Source: Metallyticus violacea (lineage: Eukaryota; Arthropoda; Insecta; Mantodea; Metallyticidae). From it: DNA of 64,000 bases. Under the pieces are notes generated by a model. That model was not told the origin of the DNA. It saw nothing but the letters and a program-made list of their open reading frames with translations, and ran no database searches. The stretch lies in the NCBI GenBank assembly GCA_030762175.1, contig CM060831.1, forward strand, positions 35,014,001 to 35,078,000, read 5' to 3'. Position numbers and translations under genes: made by a program. Shown here piece by piece: positions 23,771 to 34,912 of this stretch. Numbering within the stretch: the stretch's first letter is position 1; each line of letters begins with the position of its first letter.

Positions 23771-26700
23771 GAAACCCAACCTAGAAGACAAACCTCGCTC
23801 AAGACGACCTTCAGATGTAGAAAATGAGGCATAATCTCGAAGAAAACCCAGTTGCCGTTCTATAAACTGTCAGCAAACCTTGGTGTTTCCAAAGCCAAAG
23901 TTACTGAATATCCCCATCAAATAGATCTATAGGGACTGACCACAGCTATGAATTGTTATGTAAGCAACAACGAAAACGTACAGGTTTAACAGAAGAAAAA
24001 CTAGACTAAGTTCTCCATGAAAAATGTTCTCCATCAAAATCATCCCAAAATTATGAGAGTCCATCAAAAATTAATGCCTTCTATAATTTTTTAAATTTGA
24101 ATTTACAAGAAAAACGTTCAATTTAAACAACCCGCAGCCACAATCTTTTACAATTAATTTTTCGCATTCAATGTAATTTCATCTGATTTTGTTCACCTCT
24201 TAGCAAGAGTATGTAAAACTTTCCTTGAGTTTAAGACTCAATTAGTCATATCCGGAAGTCACACGAATGAACTCATTGCCCCATGGCATGCGTCCACTAT
24301 AATTCCCGAGCGACAATTTCGCATTTCATCAGTCAATGTAGATCTGTACATCGAGGAGCCCAGCGTCAAAGAGAACTGACATCCACCTTTAAATACACAA
24401 AAACATTCTTCAGTATTGGCGTTCAGGAATTTTATTACAATCTCGCTATCTTATACGTGAGTCATTATAAGCCATTTTCTAAAACGATGCACAGCTGCCA
24501 CCTGTTGACTTAAGAATCTATTAATGCCCATGACTGTAGATAAAATATAGGGGAATCAAACTGAATGAAATTTTCTCGACTTACCAACTTATTCAAAGAG
24601 GGGAAAAAAATTAAAGCATTATTTTTCGATAACCCTTTTAGAACAAGTGGAAGGTGCAAATGTGAAAAAAAGCACTGGCAATGAAATTAATTGTGTCAAC
24701 TAGAATGTGTTTTCCCAGTGCAACTGTATAACAGTTATTTGTGTAGTAAGTTGGGAAATATGAGTGATTTACGCGTCAAACAATTCAATGACAACACAGC
24801 TCCTGCAGCATTCTATAACCAACTTTTCAGCTTCGCTAATTTTTCCAGAAAATCTTGTTCGTTTTTCTTGCTGCAAGCTTCAGTTTTAATGATGTTTAAT
24901 GATAACTGTGATGAATGAAAGTGTTATATTTCAAACAATAACTGCATAGAAATTGTATAATATTTTAAAGGTAATCTGGGGAAAAAAATTCTTTCCTCCA
25001 CTAAAATAACTATTTTGAAGCGACTGTCTAAAAATGCTGCCTACAAAGTTGGCCATTGAGGTATATTAATGTAAAATATGTTATAACAGCATTAAAATGT
25101 AGACAGCCTGTTTGCAAGCAATCAAAATGAATTTCATCGTTTACTTTTCCACACTTTATCTACATGAAAACATTCATAAAGTCATTATTCTTAGATTTTG
25201 CAGCAAAAAATTAAAAATAACGTTCTCACTGGAATTGAATTTTAACCCTATTGAAAATATTTTTCTGAAACATAATTTTTGTAGTACACCTAACGAAGTA
25301 TTTCTTTGGTGTGTGTATTTATTGTTTGTAGTTTTACAAGTGTGTACCATGATTCTGGATAGGTGGGCTCATGTAAAAGAAAATTATGGCTTCACTCCAA
25401 AAAGTTTTAAATCTGCAAAATGTACCGGGTTGGTACCAGAATAGCGACTAATCGGATTTACCAAAGTAGCGTCATGCTTTATTCCAGACCGTGAGGGTAG
25501 CCGGGGCACTCTTCCGCTAATATAGGGAAGCGGTTCGACAATACAATTGTATTACAAATCACTTCCTAATGTGTTATGCCTACAGCATATCCAATATAGA
25601 TCAATTTTACAGGACGTTTAGATGCTTTTGCCTAAAATTGGGCCTGAGTTCAAACCCTCATCAATTGCAGCTATTCCGCATAACAATTGGTTCGTACTAG
25701 AAGGGTCTCATTAGCCCTTATCCATCTTTGGGAAAAGTAAAAAGAGACTTTGCTAAAAAAACACAATTAAATAAATGAAAAATATTGGAATGTTTCTTAC
25801 AAGAAAAGTTAATTATTATGCACGTATAAGAAAAATAGTATAAACGCTTGTATTGGCATTAAAAATGTTCAAAGTCTATTGAATGAATCCCGTTTAGTAG
25901 TTCGCATATCATCATTGTTTTTATGAAACCTCCTATGTGATAAAAATTAAAATTTTCAGAAGGAAAAAAGTAAAAACCTAAAAAATGCATCGACTCCTCA
26001 CGTACGTCCCATATGCCGGTAAAAATATTCCGTGTCAGTAAATAACATCTTTATTTCATTTCGAAAATCTTAAGCAAAAAATATGATTACTAGTTTATAA
26101 ATTCCTCAATTCAGACAACTTTGTTTCATTAAAATACTATGCAAAACACCAATAATAAATATCTCCCAGGTACTTAACCTTCCAAAACTTGACAAACAGC
26201 ATTTAACAACAGTGCTGCCAATACCACCTATGTAATCTGAAATCTCCTATGTGTATTTCTGACCATTAGAATGAGCATTGACTCTAGTTTTCAATAGCTT
26301 ATAAGTGTGTTTTGAGCATATAGGAGCTATCATAAAAACAACTTTTTTTTTAAAATACATAGAATATAATTTCCAATGCGATTTAGCACTCAGCATTAAT
26401 CATTTTATTCACATTGGAGGTTTATAAATTGTGCAGCTTGTAATTGTACAGTCTATATCACATTTTTTAATATTTCTAATAAACAGAAGCTGAAGAGTGT
26501 AAAGACTATAAACAACTCAATAGCTACAAATTTCATCGAGTAGGCTCTCACGTTTCGATAGTGTGCCAACAAACTGAACCGGATACAGCAAATTTATCTA
26601 GCAAATCTACTTGATGATACTGTATGGTTCATGGTGGTACAGGCATTCATGCTTAGGCTGGTATGTACATTTAGTCAGGCAATGAAACATAACGTTCCAG

Positions 26701-27126
26701 ATTTCTGTATTTTATTCTCTAACACAAAACAATCTCATATATAAAAACAACTAAGGGTGTTATTTATTTAGTAATTAAACATAACAACCAGTCTATGACA
26801 ATTTCATGTAAATATACGGCACTGTACATGAACTAAACGTGTTTTATCGGTCTGCTATAACAACAGTACATTGAACATGTAAGATATATTTATATGATTC
26901 CATTTGTATAAATCTAGCTGTTTATCGTTACGTTTTTATTAATTGTCTGAAACTGCTGGACTTTAAATAAATATAAATATATTGCAAGATAATAAATACT
27001 ATGGATTAAATCACTTTAACTGAAAAACATTTATACCTAACCTATTGTTATTGCTTGTCATATTTATAGTTTGATTATATATATTAATGAAAAATAAAAA
27101 TAAAGAAACACTATTAACAATGTAAC

Positions 27127-27257
27127 AAATTAACACTAATAATAAAAGTAGATAAAGATAAACACAGAGAAAGAGTCACACTTGAAATATAGCAATTTTA
27201 AGTGTGACTCCTTCTCTGTGTTTTACCTTTATATACTTTTATTATTAGTGTTAATTT
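27127..27257. repeat. Near-perfect palindrome, ~57-bp arms, 16-nt loop
   Basis: Left arm 27127-27183 and right arm 27200-27257 are reverse complements with about four differences, including one single-base indel. The loop is GAAATATAGCAATTTT. The arm begins AAATTAACACTAATAATAAA and its inner end reads GAGTCACACTT. A (TA)n tract follows directly. A transcript from either strand would form a long hairpin. It could be a foldback or MITE-type element with no internal sequence. I see no coding content or TSD. Confidence 0.9.
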
Positions 27258-27282
27258 ATATATATATATATATATATTTGTG
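27258..27282. repeat. (TA)n microsatellite
   Basis: TA repeats abutting the palindrome, followed by a short GT-rich run. Confidence 0.9.
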
Positions 27283-27543
27283 TGTGTATTTATGCCTCTG
27301 TTTCTAAATTAATTTATGTACAAGCTCTTTACTCATTTGCAAACTAAAGGAACAGTAAATAGCAATACATTGTACTATCTCTCTTAACTTTACCAAATTT
27401 AAATCATCAGTACGAACAAGAGATCAGAAATTAGCCATAGCCAAGACAGGCTTGCTAAGCACAAGACTACAATGCCATTAAGAGTTACGACACGACATTT
27501 CTTCCCTGGAAGTCATAAAGTAGAATTTTGATCGCTCTCGACT

Positions 27544-27800
27544 CCGGCGAAGAGAGAGAGAAGAAAGAGAATGAGAGGGGAAGTTTGCTAGGATGATCGA
27601 GTTTGCTCCAGCGTCTACTGCTAAGTCGCTGGCGGCTGCTGCATCTGCAAAGGACATCCCATTTTCGTCTTACACGCCCTAAACTTGTTCGCTACTCCAT
27701 CACTGCCAGCCACCTGCCCGGTTATCGCTTAGCGTGCCAAATGCCTACAGTTAGGTAACATAATCTGCAACTTTGTAGCCCGAGTTTACACTTTAAGGAG
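27544..27800. other. Purine run then GC-richer island
   Basis: A GA-rich run at 27547-27582 is followed by about 200 bp of higher GC than the surroundings. I found no ORF, splice site pair or known repeat. Confidence 0.4.
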
Positions 27801-28079
27801 GATCAATACAAACTCTGCTCCTAACGCAAACATTTTCCTTGCCAAAGCTATTGTAAGTAAAGCTTTAGTACACAGAGGACAAAAAGAAAAAGAAGAAAAG
27901 AAAAAGAAAGAAGAAAAATGGGGGGAGGAAGGAAAATAGAGATCACCCTTTCACGTTTATCTAATGCACATTTGTGCAACAGTACACTGTCAATCAACAC
28001 CGGAATGCAGAGGAATGCAAATATTGACAAAAATACTATAGCTGTATCTAATATTACTAGATCCACCGGGTATAAGAAT

Positions 28080-29425
28080 ATATATGTTACAGGCTCGATG
28101 GTAAGTAGATGGGTATCATGTGATCATATGTTGTTAATAAACTCATATACAGAAACGCTTTGTTTACGTGCGAGTGTCAGAAATGCGCAGGAGGAAGTGG
28201 AGAGTACTGATTACAAAAGGTAGGACAGAAATAGAACAGAAAAGTTCGATACGATACATTTTGTGTATCGTCTATTGAGTCATGTCGAACTCTTGGAAAG
28301 ATTTCCGGCATATCTCGGATGACTACAGCTGCTATTTATAGTCGTGTCGTGTTGTGTCCCCAAGAGTCTCCTACACCAGAGTTTGCATGTACCTCCAGAA
28401 AAAGAAACCCAATGGTGTTAGATCAGATGAGCGAGGGGGCTTCTTGGGCGTCCACGTCCAATTCATCTGTTTCCAAAGATATCATTCATGTGGTTACGTA
28501 CCTCATGATCGAAATGTGCCGGAGCGCCATCATGTTGGAACCACATTGCCAACGGGTATGCAAAGGCTATTCGGATAAGGCTTGTCATAGAAATAATAAG
28601 TAATCGGGGTCATTAAGATGGACTAGTATGAGGTACCGACCTCTTAGGTGGTCCACACGTGCCCACACGTTTACAGTGAAACGATGTTGATGGCTTCGAT
28701 GATTTTCAGCCCATGAGAATTTTCTGCCAAATATGCCTGTTCATGGAGTTGAATATGCAGGCTCTAGTAAAGGTACATTCGTCAGAAAACAAGATACTGG
28801 CATGTGGTTTACACCAATGGCGGGTGCTGCAGCTCGAGCGCCGGTAGAAGGCTGATGATCAAAACCATGAAGTACCGCTTCTTCAACTTCTGATGTACGG
28901 TGTGTCCGCGGGAGTCCACGGGGGTGTTTGTTAGAACGCAAGCTGCCTGTTTCACTCCAGTCTTGAAAACATGCTGTGGGCTGGGTGTGGCCTGTTGGGG
29001 CAACGTTGTTGACAGAGCCGGCAAGCATCTCTTGCATTTCTTCGAGCTTCCCGTAGATTAGAAGTATTTGGGCGTACTCTGCATTTGTGTAAAAGGCAGG
29101 CATTGTTCATTCGCACTTGATGATAGCCACACAAATGAAAACTGTAAATATGAAATACTGAGCAGAATAATACTGTAAACACTGCCGTTGACTGTGGGGC
29201 TGGTGAAGGATTGCTGTGCATCACGTAACAGCTGAACTGGTACACAACCCCCCAACTCCTGAAAGCGACCTCCATTGCTTGTCGCGGAGTTTAATGGTTC
29301 GTTTACCTAGTCATCCCTCTCCGTTTCGGAGGCTCTAGCGCGTAAACAAAACGTTTCTTGGTATGGGTTATAACATATGATCGCATGGTACCCATCAACC
29401 TACCACCGAGCCTTGTAACATATAT
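28080..29425 (-). mobile_element. DUF4817/DDE transposon with ~100-bp TIRs
   Basis: The element is bounded by long terminal inverted repeats. From 28080 inward it reads ATATATGTTACAGGCTCG, and the right end, read inward from 29425 on the minus strand, gives ATATATGTTACAAGGCTCG. The similarity continues for about 95 bp through GATCATATGTT and a GTTTACG block. The total is 1.35 kb. Inside is one minus-strand transposase with an N-terminal DUF4817-type domain and an IS630/Tc1-like DDE domain. The target duplication could not be defined because the ends lie in AT-rich sequence. Confidence 0.82.
28310..29103 (-). pseudogene. DUF4817-type transposase, deleted and mutated
   Basis: The start at 29103 gives MPAFYTNAEYAQILLIYGK. 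A frameshift follows, with the next frame reading ARRNARDACRLCQQRCPNRP and then HPAHSMFSRLE, the DUF4817 signature. Another frame carries NKHPRGLPRTHRTSEVEEAV and ARAAAPAIGVNHM. An internal deletion then joins VNHM to the DDE domain. The first Asp is present in LFSDECTFTR and the second in MWFQHDGAPAHF (Asp codon at 28529-28531). The third is changed to Gly in DLTPLGFFFW. The catalytic triad is broken, so the copy is dead. It is shorter than the family norm because of the deletion. Confidence 0.82.
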
Positions 29426-29659
29426 TGTTTTAATACAGGATAGCTAAGAAGAAGGACATTCTTAATGACAAATAAATTAAAATCCACCTTAGCTACAAAA
29501 GATTTCAATTGGTCAACGAAATAAAATATGCAGACTGTAATTGAGCAAAAAATTTAATTTTCACATAGAACCTGACAGAATAGCACCCAACTGATGAAAG
29601 AACCAAGAACAAAGACTTTGCTGCAGTGCGAATAAATTTTATACGACAATAACGTAAAT

Positions 29660-30238
29660 GTTAGCAGAAGTAAATACATTATACCTGGATGAACCATACA
29701 AGTATGAATCACTCGTGCGGCATCTCTTCCCACGGCCAACAAACACTAAATTTCCCAGTTCAAATTGGTGAACAAAGTTCAAATCCCATGAGGTTTCATT
29801 GACAAGAAGCCCAGAACAAAAAACCGAGTTTTAGCAAAGGAGAAGTTTGATGAAATTGACTATCGATTAGTCGAGCAAGTTGTTCTATCTGTCAACAGTG
29901 TGCATAAAGCTGTTGCATCTTCATCCATAAAAAGTTAAAGCTGTATGTGAAATAAAACCCGTGGAAGCTGAAACAAAATATGCGGATGGCAGTTTACAAT
30001 ATTCGGGAAGAATTTCGGTGACTCAACTTTTTAAAATTATTCATGCATATCTCAAAGTGAACGGGAGGCATTTCGAGCATCTACCGAATGGTGATTAATT
30101 ACTGTTTACTACAAATAAATAATGAAAGAAACAAAAAAGATCCGACCGCACGACATGATTTACTTTTGTAAGTGGCGAGGCCGTTAGGCAGTAGCTTCTC
30201 GTCGGTAAAATTAATTTCCGATTGCATAGCGGAATGAG
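29660..30238 (+). mobile_element. DUF4817-type transposon, internal-deletion derivative, copy 2
   Basis: Readable parts are LVNKVQIP, then FIDKKPRTKNRVLAKEKFDE and SVNSVHKA, then KVKAVCEIKPVEAETKYADG. The same frame continues without the catalytic core into FKIIHAYLKVNGRHFEHLPN followed by GD and a stop. So the HTH region is fused to the extreme C-terminus. The element ends TTTCCGATTGCATAGCGGAA. The copy at 8855-9520 shares the deletion junction and the end sequence. A stop, a one-base frameshift before LVNK and substitutions show decay. Confidence 0.75.
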
Positions 30239-31699
30239 AATAATAACTTAGAAGATGAAAACTTTTAACATAAAAATAGATATCAATTTGCAAATATAAA
30301 CGATGCAAGTATGATATAGTAAATTAAAATTTACATGTAATTATAAAAACAAATATAATGCTAACATCAAAATATTTTATTTGATCATAAACAATAATAA
30401 AATATTAAAACTATTCTGTTTTCTTTTCCGTTTACTGGTAGCAATATCTAGCAACTTTATTATCAATAGGGCAGTGTTTAATAATAAGCATTTAAAACCT
30501 GACTTGTCGTTTGGGTAAAAATAGAGATATAGTTAACAGCTTTATAACAGTATTTTAAAAATAAAGATAAAGCCGCTATATGTTGATTATTTAAAAAAAA
30601 AAGTCTCGTAAAATAAAAGTCACAAAACGAGCTTCTTTTTCAAAAGAATTTTCACTCGATGTATCTTTTCTCTAAGTCCAGGGCATAATGTATTTGTTTC
30701 TGTTGCACCCTGTTTACTAACAAGTGAACAAGCACTCTAGCAAATGAATGATTCCGACTCGAAATAGAAGACCTAGCTTAAAGGGCTGAGGGGCAAAAAG
30801 ACTGTCATCTTTGGACAGTTGGTTCAATATCCGAGATATATGATGGTCGTAAAAGGGAGGAGAGTACGAGCCAGTAGATTTGACAGGATCTGAAAAATAT
30901 TCTCCCAGAGCTTTTCTGCTTTCTTCCGCGAGGAATCGGTTGGCGAAAAGAATTATGCGACAGCCTCTGTCACATCCTGCCTGGGCAAAACAATGCCAAG
31001 AGAGATGATCACGTGATTTTCACTGTAACATATTTATAGATCTTTTATATGGACGAATATCGTTTAAAATGCTACCCCCGTGATCTATGGAGTATGCAGA
31101 GAGAAATAAAACATCGCCGAAAATGTTCCTCCAAATATCTCATGCAGGGAAAAGTAAAATATTTCACTCGGTTTGATTTTTTTTTCTTTCGAAGACCACT
31201 CTAATATAATTCGAAAGAAAGTAAACAACTATACCGGCAGAACCTATATAGCATACTCATCACATCACTGAATATTTTCTCAAGATATATGAATTACTAA
31301 AAAGACCAGTAGGATTCCACTCTAAAACGCATGTGTAAGGTCTATTTTAAACTAATTAAAGCAGAAGAGTATAAAAGGGATCATTAAAAGAAGAAGGTTA
31401 GTTTCTAGTTTCCAAGAGACATACTTTGAAATTGTTTTACTGTCATAAAGCGTTTATAATTTTTGTAAAAATTTCTGAAAATTTTAGCATTGTTCATAAC
31501 TTTTTTTCACTTTACAAAAGTTCTAAAATTCTTGCACTATCTTACTTCACTCAAATGGGATTTTTACATTATTAATATAACAATTTTTTTTCTCATTGTC
31601 GTTGTTGAATATCAGATATTCAAAGCATGGTATTAATTTATATTTGTGGAAAAAATTTGTATTACTTCTGCAAACTCGCATCGGAATTATTTAATGTTA

Positions 31700-31985
31700 T
31701 AATGACGCGCTTTTTTAAGGAACCTTTCGGCCATTTGGCAACCAAATGTTTTAAGAGCAGGCCATGATTGCCAGATATTAACCCAGCAAATAATTGGTTG
31801 TGGAGTTTTATGAAGAAAAGTGTTCCTGAAAAAACCTAAAACAATGGTTAACAAGTTGAAGGACTCTATTGCACATATTGTGGCAGATATTCAAGAACAT
31901 TAACTCAACAATAACAAGAGTATGGAGCACTGAAGAGAGATGTAACTTGTACAAGAACAAAATAGTAGACACTCATATCATATAG
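31700..31985 (+). pseudogene. DDE (DUF4817-type) transposase, C-terminal relic
   Basis: The frames read LPDINPANNWLWSFMKKSV, then KTMVNKLKDSIAHIVADIQE, near the third catalytic region of IS630/Tc1-like transposases (usually PDLNPCDFWLW, here with the Asp lost). Several frameshifts and stops. No 5' part is recognisable. Confidence 0.55.
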
Positions 31986-32759
31986 AATGAAGATATGACA
32001 ATGGGTGTAATGTAAAAAAAAAAAATCTACTTCTTATACAATAAGCGAGTGCCAGAATTTTTAAAGATTGTGCAGAAAACATGAGCAATTAAATTAACTC
32101 TTGATTAAAAAATATCCAAATATTATACATGTATATCTGTTGGCAAATTATGTTGTGAACAAGTATCCTTGGCAACTTTAGCACACACTTAATGACAAAA
32201 ATTCATGCCCCGGCAACACCTGAAGGAAAGTTAGAAGCTGAAAACCGTGTACTCTACGTGTATGCTAATGGCACAAAATTCAATGCTTAGTGGGAATAAC
32301 AAGAGCGCCACAAAAACAAGTCTTGATGTGTAACGGTATTTCAGATAATTAAGATTATATAGGGCGTTAGTTATAAGTAGATATAGGTATTTCTAAGCAC
32401 TAAAAACATATCGCGGAATGAAGATGTTCTTCATGTTCTGGGCTGTAGACAACAGGTGGGACGAGTACAATAGGGCCCGAACTACAAACCACCCTCGCTC
32501 CTTTCGCCAGACAATCATAAATTCTTGTTCACCAGCCGTTCACTGGCTCATGGCTTGTGTTCGTGCTTAGTTGGAGTGTATCTAATTTGATGTTAAATGC
32601 TTAAGAATGCCGACAAGTAGTAATAAGTAAAACGTAATTATTGGTTACCGTTACCATGAAATTACTATTACCTATTCATGTGGACAAAGGAGACATAGCA
32701 AACTCACCGCCCTACGAAATTATAAATACATATATTCGATGGTTTGTCACACATTACTG

Positions 32760-32822
32760 TTTTTTTTAACAGAGTTTAACGTCCGCATTTACTACTGAGG
32801 CACCACAGATGATGTCACATTA
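32760..32822 (-). mobile_element. SINE-A 3' tail, minus strand
   Basis: The reverse complement reads CATCTGTGGTGCCTCAGTAG, then GCGGACGTTAAACTCTGTTA plus poly-A. It is 5' truncated. Confidence 0.8.
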
Positions 32823-33114
32823 TCTGCCACCATTATCTTTGTTTGGTGATCTTAATATTGCCGCAATATTTTTCTATTCTTTGTGCTATGTTTTGCGCAT
32901 AGTAAAAGTCCGAGAACAGAAGTCATTGCAAATGAAAATTAAAATAAAGTAAACTTATATAAAAGTAACTGAAGAAGAAATGCTGTATAAACTTAATGAA
33001 AAATGGAATAAAACCATCTTTTAAGACCGCGTGCTAGAAAAAATGTTCCAAGAATACACAGTACATATCTATTTATATTTTGGCACCAAAATTTTTAATA
33101 TGCTACGAAAGGGC

Positions 33115-33650
33115 CTTTTCCATTTTGTGAAACTTCCCTGTAAGCCCTATTCTCTGTCCTGTGATTTACGTTCGATCTCGTTCAAGGATCCAAAACGTTG
33201 ACCCTTCAGCTTCTGCTTTACATTCTGAAAGAGGACAAAGTCGCAGGGGGCCAAGTGTGACAAGCAGGGCTGGTGAGCAAGGGTGATCACGCTAGGTGGC
33301 CCAGGAACCTGTTCGTTATTAATGACGAATTTGGAGTATTGCGTTCCCCTTGCGCTACATTTCAGACGTTTGCCCCGGCTATCATCTCTCAGACACTTCA
33401 GAATGATCTTACTAATATTTGGAACGATTCACTCACTATTAAATGCAAAAGTGGTCTAATTTTATCCACACTTTCCGGGAGGCGATCGAGGACAGTCGTC
33501 CTGAGCGTTTCCAAATGTTTTATCATCCTGGAAGAGTGAGTGCCACTAATATAAAAAAATCGCACGAGTAAATGCTCATTACTATAAACCTGCCGAATTA
33601 TTTCAAAGGTTTCCATTACAGATTTGCCGAGTTTGACTCACAATTTGATG
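33115..33650 (-). pseudogene. mariner transposase relic with internal deletion
   Basis: On the minus strand the N-terminal HTH part reads VKLGKSVMETFEIIRQVY. Frameshifted mid-parts follow (FGNAQDDCPRSPPGK, NISKIILKCLRDDS). The relic then passes to the C-terminal catalytic end SHLAPCDFVLFQNVKQKLKG and QRFGSLNEIERKSQ, which holds the third Asp in APCD. The central catalytic region with the first two Asp is absent. The subfamily is the SETMAR/HsMar-like type with a METFE helix, different from the mariner at 4650. Confidence 0.72.
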
Positions 33651-33992
33651 TTAGATCTGTTCTCATTTGCACGACATGCACAGAGCGACGCTCCTCGGCA
33701 CTTTAAACTAATGAAACAAAACCCATAATCTCTGTGCCTGTACTGCTTTTTATTTATAATTCTAATAACGGACTTTTTTTACAGCACCTCTGTACTATGT
33801 GATCATTGTGACCGGAAGTTCAGGTTTAAAATAGGCAGGCAAAAAAGACACTTAAAATATTGAAAATAGACAATAATATAATTAAAACATGCATTTATTA
33901 AAAATGAAAACAGAGAATAGTATCACTTATTTTTAATGAAAATAGGTATTTAAGATACTTTATAATTTATCACATAATTAAAGTACCTAAGC

Positions 33993-34298
33993 TTACTTTT
34001 CTTGGTTACAAGCAAAAAAAAGATGCATTTTCAAGGTATCAAATGCCATAATCAGCCGTTTGTCAGAGAGAATTTTTTTTATCGTGGAAAAAGAAAGCTC
34101 TACTTCCTTTGAAATGATTGGATCATATTTAAAACAAGTTATATCGGAAGGACTCATATCAGTTTCAACAGAACATTCGCCTTTTAAGACACCATGGAAA
34201 TGTTGAACAAGACAAAGTAAAGTTGTTTTGAATAGTCCTGGCGAATGAGCGAAAGATGCGCAGTGATTTCTGTTCGAGTTCATTTTCTGTTTATGCAT
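33993..34298 (-). pseudogene. hAT-like transposase C-terminal relic
   Basis: The open frame ends FKYDPIISKEVELSFSTIKK, then ILSDKRLIMAFDTLKMHLFF and a stop. The pattern FKYxPxxSxxVExSFSxxKxILSDxR followed by ENLKMHL is the C-terminal dimerisation region found in a common arthropod hAT-related transposase (ZBED/52K-repressor type). The N-terminal side is less clear. It is probably a fragment, since no BED finger or catalytic segment is recognisable upstream. Confidence 0.65.
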
Positions 34299-34481
34299 TA
34301 ATAGGGGAATCAGTTACTAACTCTCTTCCGAACTGAACACATTGTAGGGAGGTTTGTTGCACAGTTGTATTGCTCTCATCTTGTTAATTTGTGCAACTGA
34401 GAAATTATCCGAACCACAAATTTCCTATAATTGTCTCGCGCTGATCGATGCAAGTACATTCACCAGGACTATTCAAAACAA
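34222..34481. repeat. 25-bp inverted repeat pair (210-bp spacer)
   Basis: TTTTGAATAGTCCTGGCGAA at 34225-34244 recurs inverted as TTCACCAGGACTATTCAAAA at 34459-34478 with one mismatch. The left arm lies in the hAT-like frame. It may be an inverted duplication of part of the element. Confidence 0.7.
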
Positions 34482-34857
34482 GTGTTTCATCCATTCTATT
34501 TCCTGTTATTCGTATGCCCAAAGTAACCATGCGTTCCTTTCACTAATGAAGGTGCTGCTTTTAAAGAGTTTAAGTGAATGGACTGAGGAGAAAGTTTTTG
34601 ACTGCTTGAAAAGAAAGAAGTATGTATTTTTGTAAGGTGAACGTGCAATGTGTTTTTTTTTTTTTTTAATGCGCAAATAATCACAGAAAAATCCATAACG
34701 ATCCAAAACAGGCAAAAAAATATTGAACATCTTAAATTAGACAACAGAACCCAAACTAATCAAAAAAGCGAAGCAAAATTTGGCCCTGCTGACCCCAAAT
34801 GTACGAAAACATATTCATTTCTATCTGACTATTAAATATATCCACACATATAGAAAC

Positions 34858-34912
34858 CGCTTGTGGTGCCTGTGGCAAAAACGGGCGTTAAACACCATTC
34901 ATTCATTACCCA
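34858..34912 (+). mobile_element. SINE-A 3' tail
   Basis: CCGCTTGTGGTGCCTGTGGC, then AAACGGGCGTTAAACACCAT with an ATTC-repeat end. It is 5' truncated. Confidence 0.85.

Noticed and set aside
23348..23791. 147-codon minus-strand ORF
   Set aside because: It reads antisense through SINE-E and SINE-D. Similar peptides recur wherever these SINEs are open, so it is a repeat artefact.
25112..25444. ORF containing LNFNPIENIF, resembling the Tc1 PIENLW motif
   Set aside because: Only a four- to five-residue match, with no neighbouring catalytic motifs and AT-rich flanks.
25490..25745. tRNA/SINE-like segment with 'gagttcaaaccctc'
   Set aside because: Only a B-box-like match. No A box at the right spacing and no second copy in the window.
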